A DNA stretch of 34,591 bases from an uncultured Planctomycetaceae bacterium (GTDB lineage: Bacteria; Planctomycetota; Planctomycetia; Planctomycetales; Planctomycetaceae), in assembly GCA_913031625.1 (NCBI GenBank), contig CAJWGB010000033.1:1-34591 (forward strand), read 5' to 3'. The notes beneath the pieces are model-generated. The model was given only the letters and a program-made list of their open reading frames with translations, was not told the DNA's origin and made no database searches. A program made the translations under genes and the position numbers. How positions within the stretch are numbered: position 1 is the first letter of the stretch; each line of letters opens with the position of its first letter. Below, piece after piece: positions 6,772-15,966 of the stretch.

Positions 6772-8037
6772 CTATTCTCCCTCAAGCCACTCAGAACGCT
6801 CCCTGCGAAGTCGCCGCAACGTCGCCTCACGAAATTGATTGTCAAAATCTCCCTGAGGGCGCCCGTCGAACTTCTCTGGTGCGATTACGCGGGCAATCTG
6901 CTTCCCGAATCCAATACTCGGATTCAGATAGAAGCTGAGCGTCGCCGCCTCCACTTTTTCTGCCCGATCCTCAACGGCTCTGCTCAGAAGCAGGTATGCC
7001 TGCCCGACGAGGACCGCCGCATCACTCCCTGCTTTCGCGACAGCCCGAACCTCAACATCCTTCAGTGCGCGTTTGAGAATCATCTCGGCCCGATCAGACA
7101 GCCCGAGCGCCAGATACCGCGAAGCAAGGTCGGTGACGAGGTCAAGTCCCTCCGGCCGCTCTTCGACAGCGGCAGACAGCCGTGCGATGTCCTGAGGAGC
7201 CAGACGTTCGCCGGGAGCAGTAAACTGATCGCGAATTTCCTGAGTCACCGGCCTGAGTGGACCAGCAGACTTCAGCTGAGTCTCCCACCTTCGAGCCGAG
7301 TGGATCACCCCATGCTCGTCAACAAAGAACGTCCTGGGAACGGCACCAAATCCAGTCGCATAGTCTGCATCCGCCAGAACTGGAAACTTCACACCAAACC
7401 GCTTGTAGTATTGATTGGCGGCAGAGACCCCATCGATATCAAGCGCTAACCCAACAATCGTGAAGTCGTCGTTTCCGTACTGCTCGAATTTCTGCTGCCA
7501 CACGGGCAACTGATTCCGGCAAAATCACCAACTGGCCCAACAGTAGAGGATGTAGCGTTTCCCAAGGAACTGCGACAACCGTACTTCTTCACCTTCCATA
7601 TTAGTCAGAGGAATATCCGGCACGGTCTGACCAATTCCGAATCCACGCCCCTTCCCCCATGCAGCGTTCCATGCCGGAGGAGCATCCGTCACCAGTTGTT
7701 TGGTCTGTTGAAGCACAACAGAGCCACCTGCTGTTTTCACGTCGATCTGCAGAGCTCTGGAAATCGATTCCCTCGACAGGAACAACGATTCGACCTCGCT
7801 CGAATCAGACGGTTCAAAAATGTGATTGTCGTTTGTGAGGCGAATTGGAATGCAGATTTCGCCATCATCTGGATTACTGCAGATGGTGAGCAGAGCCCTT
7901 GAAACGAGTTTGGCCTCCATTTTCCGGCTGGCTGCCAGATCGACCACATTGATGTACTGCTGCCCTCCCTTTTTCTGCACGCGAATCTGCGCAGCAGCCA
8001 GAGAAGAAAGCATCAGGGCGCAAATGAGCAAACGCAT
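6772..8037 (-). CDS. Secreted TlpA/thioredoxin-like protein with in-frame TGA (selenoprotein candidate)
   Basis: Read through one in-frame TGA (7527-7525), this encodes 421 residues. The start ATG at 8037 has GGAG 6 bases upstream and a signal peptide (MRLLICALMLSSLAAAQ). An N-terminal domain of unknown type precedes a thioredoxin fold of the TlpA/AhpC type: GIGQTVPDIPLTNMEGEEVR, then RYILYCWASW, TGA, FCRNQLPVWQQ, then VGLALDIDG and AVPRTFFVDEHGVIH. The last third is helical and TPR-like. The TGA falls where relatives have the first cysteine of W-C-x-x-C-R, although only one residue separates it from the remaining cysteine (W-TGA-F-C-R). The frame stays open for 250 codons beyond it with clear homology. 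A hairpin follows (separate entry). It is either a selenocysteine protein, a recent pseudogene, or carries a sequencing error. TGA is an ordinary stop elsewhere here, for example in ftr and the alcohol dehydrogenase. Confidence 0.75.
7494..7527 (-). promoter_or_regulatory. Candidate bacterial SECIS-like hairpin after the in-frame TGA
   Basis: On the minus strand, 14 bases after the TGA, GTTGCC (7510-7505) pairs with GGCAGC (7499-7494) in a 6-bp stem with one G-U pair, around the 5-base loop CGTGT. The loop starts 20 bases after the TGA and has G as its second base. As I recall, bacterial SECIS elements need a short stem-loop roughly 16-37 bases past UGA with a G in the first loop positions, so it fits. 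Short hairpins are common by chance, so this alone is not proof. Confidence 0.35.
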
Positions 8038-8252
8038 CGCGAACTCCATGAGGAACAAACACAAGCTGGTATCATTCTGCCTCGAGCCGGAATAGTCCGG
8101 AAGCCCGAATCTGTTTCTATGAGGTATCGCACCAGCCCCCCAGGAATTGTGTACTCACTCACGGGCAGGATCATTGTCAGCGGCAGGAGAGTTCCGGATG
8201 ATGTCGCGACATCACAAAGACCAATACTGAGTCTCCCTTCAGGAACATGAAT

Positions 8253-10964
8253 ATGGACCGCCGAAAGTTTCTCCGGGTATCTGCGTCAGCCGCCCTGCTT
8301 GCTGCGGGTGAAAACGCTCGCAGCGCGAATGCCATCGCCGCTGATATGCAGGTCGTTGATGACTTTGAGCGTGCCGATTCGCTTTACCACGGTGATGGCT
8401 GGGAGAGCCTGAACCCAGGCTACTGGCAGATCGAAGACAATTCGCTCCGTCGAAGACTTTTAAACTACGGCGATCGAGCCAGGTCAACCGGGTTTCCCTA
8501 TCACTATGAAACCCATCAGCAGAAGGCGATGCCGGTTGAGTACGATCCGTCCCTGCCACATGGAGCCATTTATCGTCGTGACTGGAATCTGACCGGCAAC
8601 TATTCCGTCTTGATTCGCGTGACTGTGAAAGAACGCCATCCGGAAATGCGCGACGGCGACGACCCTAAATGGAAGATGTACCAGCCCGGATACGGGCAGA
8701 TGGGCATTTCTTTTGGAGCGAAGACTCAATTCGACAGCTACCGTGTCAGCAATCGCGCATGGCAGCTCGTCTGGCAGGACAACAACACTGTTCGTCTCGC
8801 TGCCCCTCAACGCCATCGCCGTGGGCAACAGAACAACAAACGAATTGTCGTAACCGAGCCCACAGAGCAGCTATCGCCAGGAGACACTGTCTCCATTCTT
8901 CTTCGGGTTTCGGGGGATAATCAGCAGGTTGCAACGGTCAGTGGTTCAATCACTGACGACAACGGCAAGACAATCGCGTCCGTGTCGGCCGATCGAGTCC
9001 CCCGACGTGCGATCGAAGGCTGGTTTGGAATCGCAGGTCGAGGGCTGCTCGACTTCGAAGTCAACACAGTCATGCTGGACAAGGGAGACAACACAGCACT
9101 GGATGCTCCTCAGAACGACTGCCTGAACTGCTACGCGCTTGGGACAACGCTTCGAAAGAGCGGCGAAGCATGGAAAGTTAAGTTCATCGGTCTGTTTCGC
9201 AGCGATGGCAGAAGGGCCGAAGTCAGAATCTCTGATTCACCAGATCCCAAAGGTGGATGGAATTCGGTGCCCGTCGCAGGCGCGGCAGAAATCATCTCCA
9301 ATGACTTTCGCCGAAACACGGCCGTCATCGACGCAACGCTGCCCATTAACCCTGCCTCGGCAACCCTGTACTACACAGTCTGGAAAGATGGCCAAAACGT
9401 AACGACGGACGAGCGCATCGGAACAGACTCAACCGGTCCGGGAACCGGACTTGTTGGCGACGTTCCTTCGAGCGGCATTTACGTTGGACGACTTCCGCAA
9501 CTGACAGCTCCGTACCGAATGGCCGGCCTGAGCTGCCATGCAATTAACCGCAGCGTGGCAGATCCCACTGATCAAAATCGACCAACTGGCGTCGACGGAT
9601 CGTTTGATGTCCGCGACCAGCCTACCTACGAGGCCTATCGTTATCTCGACGACTACAACATGCAGATCATGGTGTGGGAAGACGACGTCTGGTACATGGA
9701 GTTGTTGATCTATCCGCCGAGCCCGGACGATGCATGGAAAATCGTCAACACGACGATCAGTGGCCCCACTGCCCGCTGGCAGATGATGCGCCACTGGAAC
9801 GTGATCAATCCGGGAGACCATGACTACGGCATGGATGACGTGAAGGGGCCGGAGCAAATTGTGATCCGGATGAAAGATGGTCTGGGCCAGGACCGCAATT
9901 ATATGCGGCGCAACTTTCAGATCGTACATCATCTGATCACAGGCGATGAGAAAGTCGACCCGGTGGCCAATCCAAAGAAATGGCGACAATGGAAGATGCC
10001 CAACCGCGATTTCTCACTGCTCGTTGTGGACTCCCGCCTCTGGCGGACCAGCCAGGACACAAAGATGTGGGACGACGAAGGCTGGGGGCACATGCCGTCG
10101 CTTTACGATCGTGCAGATCCCACACGCACACTCCTTGGCGAAGAACAGTTCGCATGGCTGCAGGAAGTCATTCGCACTGATTCATCACCACTGATCTGCA
10201 TCACCGGCATCAATGGGCTGCACACGGTCTGGACGGGCGGAAAGTCCTATAGCAAGACAGACGAAGAGTTCGCTCAACGCGACCGTGTGGCCGCCGACTA
10301 TGCCGGCTGGGTGGCAGCTGGTTCGGATCGAGTCATCGAACTGCTGGGAAGTCGAGATGGAGTCGTGAGCGTCTACGGAGACGTCCACAACGGCTGCATC
10401 ATGAAGAATACGGCCCACCGACTGTATGAGTGTTCCTTTGGACCAATTGGCCGGACCGGTGGTCGAGCAGTCATCGAAGGGTTTGGCCCGGTGATGAAAG
10501 ACTTTGATGGCCGTGACCTTACCGTGCAGGCCCTCTACCACAAGTCGTATCAGTCACCGGAGCTGGAACCACTCAAAGGGCCGATGTACTGGAACTTTCT
10601 TGAAATGGAATTCGACCCAACGGCCGCGGATCCCGGCATTGCACTGCGTGTGCGAAACATAATTGACAAACCGACTGATGAGCCGCGCGGTGGCGGATCT
10701 GCGACGGACGTCTCGTCTCAGACCGGCCGCCCTGCTGCCTCAACCATTCCGGACATCAGGTTGATGGCCAGGTCGGACGTTCATGTGGCAGTCCTCAACG
10801 GACAATCGATCCGGGGAACGAGAACCGGGGCCGACGGAACCCTGCGACAACGCTCCCTGGCAGACGTTCCTCCGGGCACTCAACTGATTCTCACGGCCCA
10901 CGACGGAACACGGGCAGAAGCACAAATCGTGACAAGCGAGGCACCTGCTCAGGGCCAATCGTGA
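8253..10964 (+). CDS. Tat-exported PhoD-like metallophosphoesterase with N-terminal concanavalin-like domain
   Basis: A large secreted protein of about 903 residues. The start ATG at 8253 has AGGA 8 bases upstream and begins MDRRKFLRVSASAALLAAG, a twin-arginine signal; an ATG at 8247 is the alternative. Residues ~35-270 (VVDDFERADSLYHGDGWESL through WFGIAGRGLLDFEV) look like a DUF1080/LamG-type carbohydrate-binding fold. From about residue 420 the sequence resembles PhoD-type alkaline phosphatases or phosphodiesterases: AGLSCHAINRSV, WEDDVWYMELLIYPPS, NPGDHDYG, LLVVDSRLWR, LGEEQFAWLQEVI and VVSVYGDVHNG. The GDVHNG and GDHDYG motifs carry likely metal ligands, but the usual GDxxYE motif is altered (EDDVWYMEL), so activity is uncertain. 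The C-terminal ~80 residues form a separate beta-rich tail. It stands alone, divergent from the thioredoxin gene. Confidence 0.8.
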   Translation: MDRRKFLRVSASAALLAAGENARSANAIAADMQVVDDFERADSLYHGDGWESLNPGYWQIEDNSLRRRLLNYGDRARSTGFPYHYETHQQKAMPVEYDPSLPHGAIYRRDWNLTGNYSVLIRVTVKERHPEMRDGDDPKWKMYQPGYGQMGISFGAKTQFDSYRVSNRAWQLVWQDNNTVRLAAPQRHRRGQQNNKRIVVTEPTEQLSPGDTVSILLRVSGDNQQVATVSGSITDDNGKTIASVSADRVPRRAIEGWFGIAGRGLLDFEVNTVMLDKGDNTALDAPQNDCLNCYALGTTLRKSGEAWKVKFIGLFRSDGRRAEVRISDSPDPKGGWNSVPVAGAAEIISNDFRRNTAVIDATLPINPASATLYYTVWKDGQNVTTDERIGTDSTGPGTGLVGDVPSSGIYVGRLPQLTAPYRMAGLSCHAINRSVADPTDQNRPTGVDGSFDVRDQPTYEAYRYLDDYNMQIMVWEDDVWYMELLIYPPSPDDAWKIVNTTISGPTARWQMMRHWNVINPGDHDYGMDDVKGPEQIVIRMKDGLGQDRNYMRRNFQIVHHLITGDEKVDPVANPKKWRQWKMPNRDFSLLVVDSRLWRTSQDTKMWDDEGWGHMPSLYDRADPTRTLLGEEQFAWLQEVIRTDSSPLICITGINGLHTVWTGGKSYSKTDEEFAQRDRVAADYAGWVAAGSDRVIELLGSRDGVVSVYGDVHNGCIMKNTAHRLYECSFGPIGRTGGRAVIEGFGPVMKDFDGRDLTVQALYHKSYQSPELEPLKGPMYWNFLEMEFDPTAADPGIALRVRNIIDKPTDEPRGGGSATDVSSQTGRPAASTIPDIRLMARSDVHVAVLNGQSIRGTRTGADGTLRQRSLADVPPGTQLILTAHDGTRAEAQIVTSEAPAQGQS

Positions 10965-11072
10965 ACTGCAAAACGCTGACGCTCTCACTGCACACTAAAC
11001 AAATTCAAGCCTACACTCTTTCGGAGATCTGAATAAGATTCCAGACTCCAGTCCTCAGTCCGTCGTGATGTG

Positions 11073-12272
11073 ATGCCACGATCTAACAAATTCCACCACC
11101 AGCAGTACCCAACCACGCTGTCGACTCCGCCGGAGTTCGTGCAGGTTGAAATCGGTGACGGAGCGGAAGCTGCCCACGACGAGTTGCACACCCAGCACCG
11201 CATCCGCAACCTGGTGCTCGTTCATGGCACCTTCATGGGTTCAGACGGTTTTGCAGTCGCCGACATTCTGGAGTCCATCGGAAATGAGATGGGCGTCCTG
11301 AAAGGGCCGTTAACGGGAGCGGCTGAGAAGCTGCGTGCTCACGTCAAGCCGCTGACCGACAAGGTGGCTGCTGACATCGGGAACTTCACGCCGGAATTCT
11401 GCGGACAGCTCCAGAAGCTCGTGGGTACTGATCCACACATCGAACGACTCTCGCCGACCTGGAGCAGCCAGAACCACCACTATGCACGCGCTGACCTTGC
11501 GGCTCGGTTATTCCATCGTCTTACGCAACTGCAGCCGCAGCCAGATGCGCGCACGTTGTTGTGGGGACACTCTCATGCCGGAAATGGGTTTGCGCTACTG
11601 ACAAATCTCCTGGGAAGTGACCGTGAAACACGTCGTCAGTTTCTGGCGGCGTGTGGGCATACACCAAAAACGGACAAACAACCGGAACACTGGATCACGG
11701 TCGTTGAGTCACTTTGGGACCTGGAAGGCCCGGTTACATGGGCGAGCGCAGTCGACATCGTAGGATTTGGAACACCCGTTCGTTACGGGTGGGAGACTCA
11801 GGGCTGCGGACAGCTAATTCATGTGTTGCACCACCGGAACTTTGAAGCTGACACTCCGCACCTCACTAAGCCCCTCTTCCCGCCTCATCTGCCTCACGAT
11901 GTCATTCACGCCAAATGGGGAGACTGGGTACAGGCACTCGGAATTGCGGGCACGGATGTTCCCCCACCCACGCTTCTCAAGCGGGACCGGGCGGTCGCCG
12001 GGATCGTGGAACAGGGGCTTGTGAAGCCAGGCGGGCTGAAAATTGTCCCGGAGAAAATCAGAGCAACCTGCGCCCGCTGGGCAACCGGCACCCGCTGTCA
12101 CGCCGATGGCCGCAATCTGCTGCTGACGTATCAGGCGAGCGGCGAACGGTCGAGGCTGGGAGTGCCACTCGAAGAATCGATGTTTGGCCATGGAGTGGCG
12201 ACGTCAGAACCATGGCTGCCCACCCACCTTGCATTGGTCAATCGGGCGTTGCGGGGACGCCTTGGGGACTGA
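11073..12272 (+). CDS. Alpha/beta hydrolase-fold protein
   Basis: A roughly 399-residue soluble protein with an alpha/beta hydrolase pattern. It has an oxyanion-hole type strand (NLVLVHGTFMGSDGF) and a nucleophile elbow in LLWGHSHAGNGFALL, where the serine of GHSHAG is the probable nucleophile. The elbow is G-x-S-x-A rather than the canonical G-x-S-x-G. Probable acid and histidine positions fall in the VDIVGFGTPVRYGW and HVLHHRNF regions, but I cannot assign them firmly. The C-terminal part (VATSEPWLPTHLALVNRAL) is not one I recognise. No signal peptide is seen. The GTG codon at 11070 directly precedes the ATG and neither has a clear ribosome-binding site, so the start is uncertain. Substrate unknown. 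Confidence 0.65.
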   Translation: MPRSNKFHHQQYPTTLSTPPEFVQVEIGDGAEAAHDELHTQHRIRNLVLVHGTFMGSDGFAVADILESIGNEMGVLKGPLTGAAEKLRAHVKPLTDKVAADIGNFTPEFCGQLQKLVGTDPHIERLSPTWSSQNHHYARADLAARLFHRLTQLQPQPDARTLLWGHSHAGNGFALLTNLLGSDRETRRQFLAACGHTPKTDKQPEHWITVVESLWDLEGPVTWASAVDIVGFGTPVRYGWETQGCGQLIHVLHHRNFEADTPHLTKPLFPPHLPHDVIHAKWGDWVQALGIAGTDVPPPTLLKRDRAVAGIVEQGLVKPGGLKIVPEKIRATCARWATGTRCHADGRNLLLTYQASGERSRLGVPLEESMFGHGVATSEPWLPTHLALVNRALRGRLGD

Positions 12273-12478
12273 ATTGACTTCATTAAGCGGCGTGGACGCG
12301 AATTCTTTGCAAAAACACGGGATTATCGAGCCAATTCGACAATTGGACAGCACTTTCGTGCGACCATGGGGTTCCAGATTCCAGAACAGTGGTCTTTCCG
12401 CCGCTTCAGAAAACAACTCCTTCCATTTTCAGGTGCTTCCCTGGCACGCCCGGGCAGGCAAATTCTCAGGAGCAATCC

Positions 12479-13486
12479 ATGATGACATCTCGGTTTTTGA
12501 AGTTTTCCCTCCTTTCCTGCTTTGCGGCTGCACTGATGATGACCGCAGCAGAAGCTCAGCCGCCAGGAGGCCGTGGTGAGGGCGGACGTGGCCAGGAAGG
12601 TCGTGGACAGCGTGGTCAGCAGCGTGGCGGATTCCAGTTTGGTGGACAGCGCGGCAGCCAGTTCGGTCAACGAACTGCTCGGGTCCCTTCTTTTTCAGAA
12701 CTGCTGCGATCAGAAGACGTTCTCGAAGAACTGAAAGTTGGCGAAGCACAGAAGGCCACAATCGATGCAGCGATGGAAAGCTACCGGGCTGAATCAGCCA
12801 AGCTGCGACCAAGCCGCGAAGCATTCGAGGGCCTGGACAGCGATGCTCGTCGTGAAATGTTCGAGAAGATGCAGAAAGATGGACAGGAACTGCGAGACAA
12901 GACCGACGAAATCCTGACAGCTCTGCTGGAAAAAGAGCAGATTGCACGACTGAAGCAGATTCAGTTCCAGATTCAGGTTTCTCAGAGTCTGACAGCTTAC
13001 ATGAAGAGTGATGAAGGGCGAAAAGCTCTCAGCATCACTGATGAGCAGTTGGCAAAGATTGAAAGCGTCGAAGAAGAAGCTCAGAAGGGCAGCGAAGAGG
13101 CACGCAACAAGATGCGAGAACTCTTTAGCGGTGGTGAGCGACCTTCTCGCGAGGAGATGCAGGAAATTTTCGCGAGGCTCCGAGAAGAAAGCACCAAGCG
13201 TCGCGAAGAAACAACCAAAAAGATCGAAGGCGTTCTGACTGAAGAGCAGCAGGCAAAGCTGGCTTCTCTGAAGGGTGACGAATTCAAGTACGATCGTGCT
13301 GCAATGTTTGGCCGTGGCGGCCGAGGTGGTCAGGGCGGTCCTGGTGGCGGTCGACCTCAGGGTGGCTTCGGTCGTGGCGGACAGGGTGGCGAAGGCGGAC
13401 GTGGTCGCGGCGGACGTGGCGAAGGCGGACGTGGCGAAGGTGGCGGCGAACGACGTCGTCCAGCCATTGAAGACGACGCTGTCTAA
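12479..13486 (+). CDS. Secreted protein with RGG-rich ends and a helical LTxxQ-like core
   Basis: A 335-residue protein. The start ATG at 12479 has AGGAG 6 bases upstream and is followed by a signal peptide ([20 protein letters not shown] ending AEA). The mature N-terminus and the last ~50 residues are arginine/glycine-rich repeats ([17 protein letters not shown] near the start; [19 protein letters not shown] and [19 protein letters not shown] near the end). Between them lies a charged coiled-coil core ([56 protein letters not shown]). The last segment resembles the LTxxQ motif of Spy/CpxP-like periplasmic proteins. This is a known planctomycete protein style of uncertain function. The RGG repeats could bind RNA, DNA or anionic polymers, but that is inference. 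An intrinsic terminator follows directly. Confidence 0.8.
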   Translation: MMTSRFLKFSLLSCFAAALMMTAAEAQPPGGRGEGGRGQEGRGQRGQQRGGFQFGGQRGSQFGQRTARVPSFSELLRSEDVLEELKVGEAQKATIDAAMESYRAESAKLRPSREAFEGLDSDARREMFEKMQKDGQELRDKTDEILTALLEKEQIARLKQIQFQIQVSQSLTAYMKSDEGRKALSITDEQLAKIESVEEEAQKGSEEARNKMRELFSGGERPSREEMQEIFARLREESTKRREETTKKIEGVLTEEQQAKLASLKGDEFKYDRAAMFGRGGRGGQGGPGGGRPQGGFGRGGQGGEGGRGRGGRGEGGRGEGGGERRRPAIEDDAV

Positions 13487-13512
13487 TTCGAGACGCACTC
13501 CTGAATGAACTG

Positions 13513-13545
13513 AGGGCTGTCCGACCCGGGCAGCCCTTTTCCTTT
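13513..13545 (+). terminator. Intrinsic terminator after the RGG-rich protein gene
   Basis: AGGGCTGTCC (13513-13522) pairs with GGGCAGCCCT (13528-13537) around the loop GACCC, a 10-bp stem with one G-U pair. The run TTTTCCTTT follows at 13537-13545. It lies 27 bases past the stop codon. Confidence 0.88.
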
Positions 13546-13719
13546 GTAATCAGGCTGAGTCAGTTTCAGCACCGTCCGGTTATCTTTGCCGAATTCAGCT
13601 GGAAGTGTGGTATTCACCTCAGCGACGAGCGAGAATCCAGCCTGTGGCGAGGCTACCATCGCCCCGCCAACTCTGGTAGGGTTTCGCCGTCGTTTCGAAC
13701 AACATGCAGAGGATCACCT

Positions 13720-14085
13720 GTGTCTGAGGTACTGGATAGTTTTGAACTGGAATGGCACGGCAATATCGTCGTCGTCGTCCCCGCCAAGACGGTGGAGTCA
13801 CTGAACTGGGAACTGGTCGAACAGGCAGCCGATGTCATTATGGAGCCGCTGGGATCTCAGGAAGTTCCCATGGTGGTCGTAGACCTTAAGGATGTGGGCT
13901 TCTTCGGCTCCGTATTCCTCGCACTTCTGCTGCGATGCCACAAGTTTCTGAAACGCCGCGGCGGTGAACTCGTTCTGTGTGGCGCAAACGATATGGCGCG
14001 TGAACTGCTGAAAATTACCGCTCTGGACACCATCTGGGCGATCTACGACACTCGCGCAGAAGCGATGCAGGCCATCGACGGCTAA
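13720..14085 (+). CDS. STAS-domain protein lacking the phosphorylatable serine
   Basis: A 121-residue single STAS domain, the fold of anti-sigma factor antagonists such as SpoIIAA. The start is GTG at 13720, with AGAGGA 6 bases upstream. The pattern is clear: [20 protein letters not shown], then [20 protein letters not shown], then [19 protein letters not shown] and [20 protein letters not shown]. SpoIIAA reads M-D-S-S-G in the phospho-site; this protein reads F-G-S-V-F, so the phosphorylated serine aligns with valine and the aspartate and glycine are lost. Control by an SpoIIAB-like kinase is therefore unlikely, and a constitutive partner-binding role is more plausible. It lies 48 bases upstream of the LOG-family gene in the same direction; no kinase or sigma factor gene is nearby. 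Confidence 0.88.
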   Translation: MSEVLDSFELEWHGNIVVVVPAKTVESLNWELVEQAADVIMEPLGSQEVPMVVVDLKDVGFFGSVFLALLLRCHKFLKRRGGELVLCGANDMARELLKITALDTIWAIYDTRAEAMQAIDG

Positions 14086-14133
14086 CGAGTAATCCAGACA
14101 ATTTGATTCGCATGTGAGAACAGGAGTCTCCTC

Positions 14134-15174
14134 ATGGCGAAACGCCGATATCAGGCTCGACCCACTGAATCAGAAGGTGAGGTCATCGAGCACGTTGAAG
14201 AGTTGCGCCAGCACTCTGAACTGATCGATGAGATCAAACACACGGCTGACCGACTTGCCGAAGACGGAGCTACTCGCGGGGACCTGAAAATCCTCAGTCG
14301 AGCACTACGCGAACTGCGATACGCGTTTAAGGTGTTCACCCCTTATCGGCGCAATCGAAAGGTGACCGTGTTTGGTTCTGCCCGAACAAAACCGGAAGCC
14401 GACGAATGGAAGCAGGCAGAGCTGTTCGGACGACGCATGGCCGAGGAAGGCTGGATGGTCGTCACCGGAGCCGGTGGCGGAATTATGGAAGCCGCCCACG
14501 CCGGATGTGGCCGCGAAATGGCAATGGGCCTGAACATCATGCTGCCTTTCGAGCAACAGGCCAATCCCATCATTGATGGGGACGAAAAGCTGGTCAATCT
14601 GAAGTACTTCTTCACTCGCAAACTCCTGTTTGTGAAAGAAGTTCATGCCGTCGTCTCCTGTCCTGGCGGTGTCGGCACACAGGACGAAGCCTTTGAAACT
14701 CTCACCCTTGTCCAGACCGGCAAACGCGACCTGATGCCAATGGTGTTTCTGGATAAACCAGGCGGCACCTACTGGTCATCATGGCTGGACTACATTCGGA
14801 CCGAACTTCTTAAGAAGGAAATGATCTCACCCGGTGACATGAGCCTGTTCAAGGTCACCGACGACGTTGAAGAAGCCGTGGACGAGGTGCTTGATTTCTA
14901 CACGGTCTACAACAGCATGCGGTTTGTTCGTAACAAACTGATCCTGAGACTTCACAGAGAGCCAACGGACCAGGTCATCGAACGGCTCAACGATGAATTC
15001 GCTGATGTAGTCGCTGAAGGCCGAATCGAAAAAGCAGAGACTCACTCACTGGAGGCAGACGACGAGCACCTTGTTCAACTGCCACGAATTGCATTCCAGT
15101 TTAACCGCCGGGCCGTCGGTCGATTGCGTCAGATGGTCGACGTGTTGAATGACACGCTGGTTGAAGACGAGTAA
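14134..15174 (+). CDS. LOG-family (TIGR00730-type) Rossmann-fold protein
   Basis: This family includes cytokinin-activating phosphoribohydrolases (LOG) and nucleotide 5'-monophosphate glycosidases. The 346-residue product has [31 protein letters not shown] and the signature [20 protein letters not shown] with PGGxGTxxE at 177-185, the nucleotide-binding and catalytic motif. An extra N-terminal stretch of ~70 residues (a charged helical region, [20 protein letters not shown]) and a C-terminal extension (~100 residues, helical) surround the core, so it is longer than classic LOG (~200). The substrate is probably a purine monophosphate, without a visible basis to choose. It follows the STAS gene closely and may share its transcript. 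Confidence 0.88.
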   Translation: MAKRRYQARPTESEGEVIEHVEELRQHSELIDEIKHTADRLAEDGATRGDLKILSRALRELRYAFKVFTPYRRNRKVTVFGSARTKPEADEWKQAELFGRRMAEEGWMVVTGAGGGIMEAAHAGCGREMAMGLNIMLPFEQQANPIIDGDEKLVNLKYFFTRKLLFVKEVHAVVSCPGGVGTQDEAFETLTLVQTGKRDLMPMVFLDKPGGTYWSSWLDYIRTELLKKEMISPGDMSLFKVTDDVEEAVDEVLDFYTVYNSMRFVRNKLILRLHREPTDQVIERLNDEFADVVAEGRIEKAETHSLEADDEHLVQLPRIAFQFNRRAVGRLRQMVDVLNDTLVEDE

Positions 15175-15389
15175 GCCGGCTCACTGCAGCATCAACCAAC
15201 ACAGCAGCCGCTGGGGCCGACAGAAGCCACTCAGGCGTCTTCGGATTCCTGACTCTCGGCCTGCTCTGCGTTCGCCCGTGAAACCTCGTGGGCAGCTTTA
15301 CTGATGCGACGTTATTGGCGGGCCTGAACTGAAATGATCCCGCAGCCCATCGTCAGATTTCCAGCCAAAGCGGCAGCGAAGAGGGACAT

Positions 15390-15653
15390 AAGTCGTTTGG
15401 CAGCCTTGCCCATTGTTAGCCGAGACGCGTGAGCGTCCGGGCGAAACGCACCGCCTGGCCGCTCGTTGACCCCGAGGCCCTGGCCTTCGGCTATCTGGTG
15501 ACAGCTTCATAGAAGATAGAGGAGCGGCGTGCGCGCCCAGCCGAGCACGCTTAAGAGTTGGCTGCCGGACTGGTCAATTCGAACTCGGAAGGCGGTTCGG
15601 CCGGAGTGCTTCCGCACTTCCGATGACAAGAGGCACTTCCTGCAGCAATACTT
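15390..15653. repeat. Dispersed repeat, copy A with 5' extension
   Basis: Copy A. Its core (15522-15653) runs from GAGCGGCGTGCGCGCCC to TGCAGCAATACTT and matches copy B at a constant 171-base offset with few substitutions and no indels. The left part (15390-15520) also matches copy C: AAGTCGT[T/C]TGGCAGC and CTTCGGCTATCTG...CAGCTTCATAG occur in both. The extension includes ACGCGTGAGCGT, with a small internal inverted repeat. The minus-strand peptide reading is noted under findings. Confidence 0.8.
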
Positions 15654-15683
15654 GATACCCGGGCTCGTGTGGTAGCCGTCCCG

Positions 15684-15826
15684 TTCATAGAAGAGCGGCG
15701 TGCGCGCCCGGCCGAGCACGCTTAAGAGTTGGCTGCCGGACTGGTCAAGTCGAACTCGGAAGGTGGTTCGGCCGGAGTGCTTGCGCACTTCCGCTAACAA
15801 GAAGCACTTCCTGCAGCAATACTTAA
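15684..15826. repeat. Dispersed repeat, copy B (tandem with A)
   Basis: Copy B repeats the core of copy A 171 bases downstream, beginning after TTCATAGAAGAGCGG. It differs by scattered single bases, for example TTCCGC/TTGCGC and GGCGG/GGTGG. A short stem (AGTGC with GCACT, loop TTGC) lies within it at about 15776-15789. The exact phase of 171 bases keeps a minus-strand frame open across both copies. Confidence 0.8.
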
Positions 15827-15966
15827 GGTGATGATCTGTGATGAGTCGCTGGAGCGTATTCTTTGTTTCGATGTTCGGCCGCTGTAAGTGGCTTCTCGTG
15901 ACAACCAATCGAAATTACGGCGACCTCATGCGCAGACACCCGTCATACAGATTCAGCGCAACAAAA

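Noticed and set aside
6772-7509. Separate gene starting at TTG 7509
   Set aside because: It would begin in the middle of the thioredoxin fold and is in the same frame as the upstream part; one gene interrupted by TGA explains both.
12794-13498. Minus-strand 234-aa frame opposite the RGG-rich protein
   Set aside because: The opposing gene has a signal peptide, ribosome-binding site and terminator; the antisense frame comes from repeat composition.
15507-15908. 133-aa minus-strand frame as a confident protein gene
   Set aside because: It lies wholly in dispersed repeats and has no recognised domain or ribosome-binding site, so it is kept as a repeat with a coding question, not as a gene.
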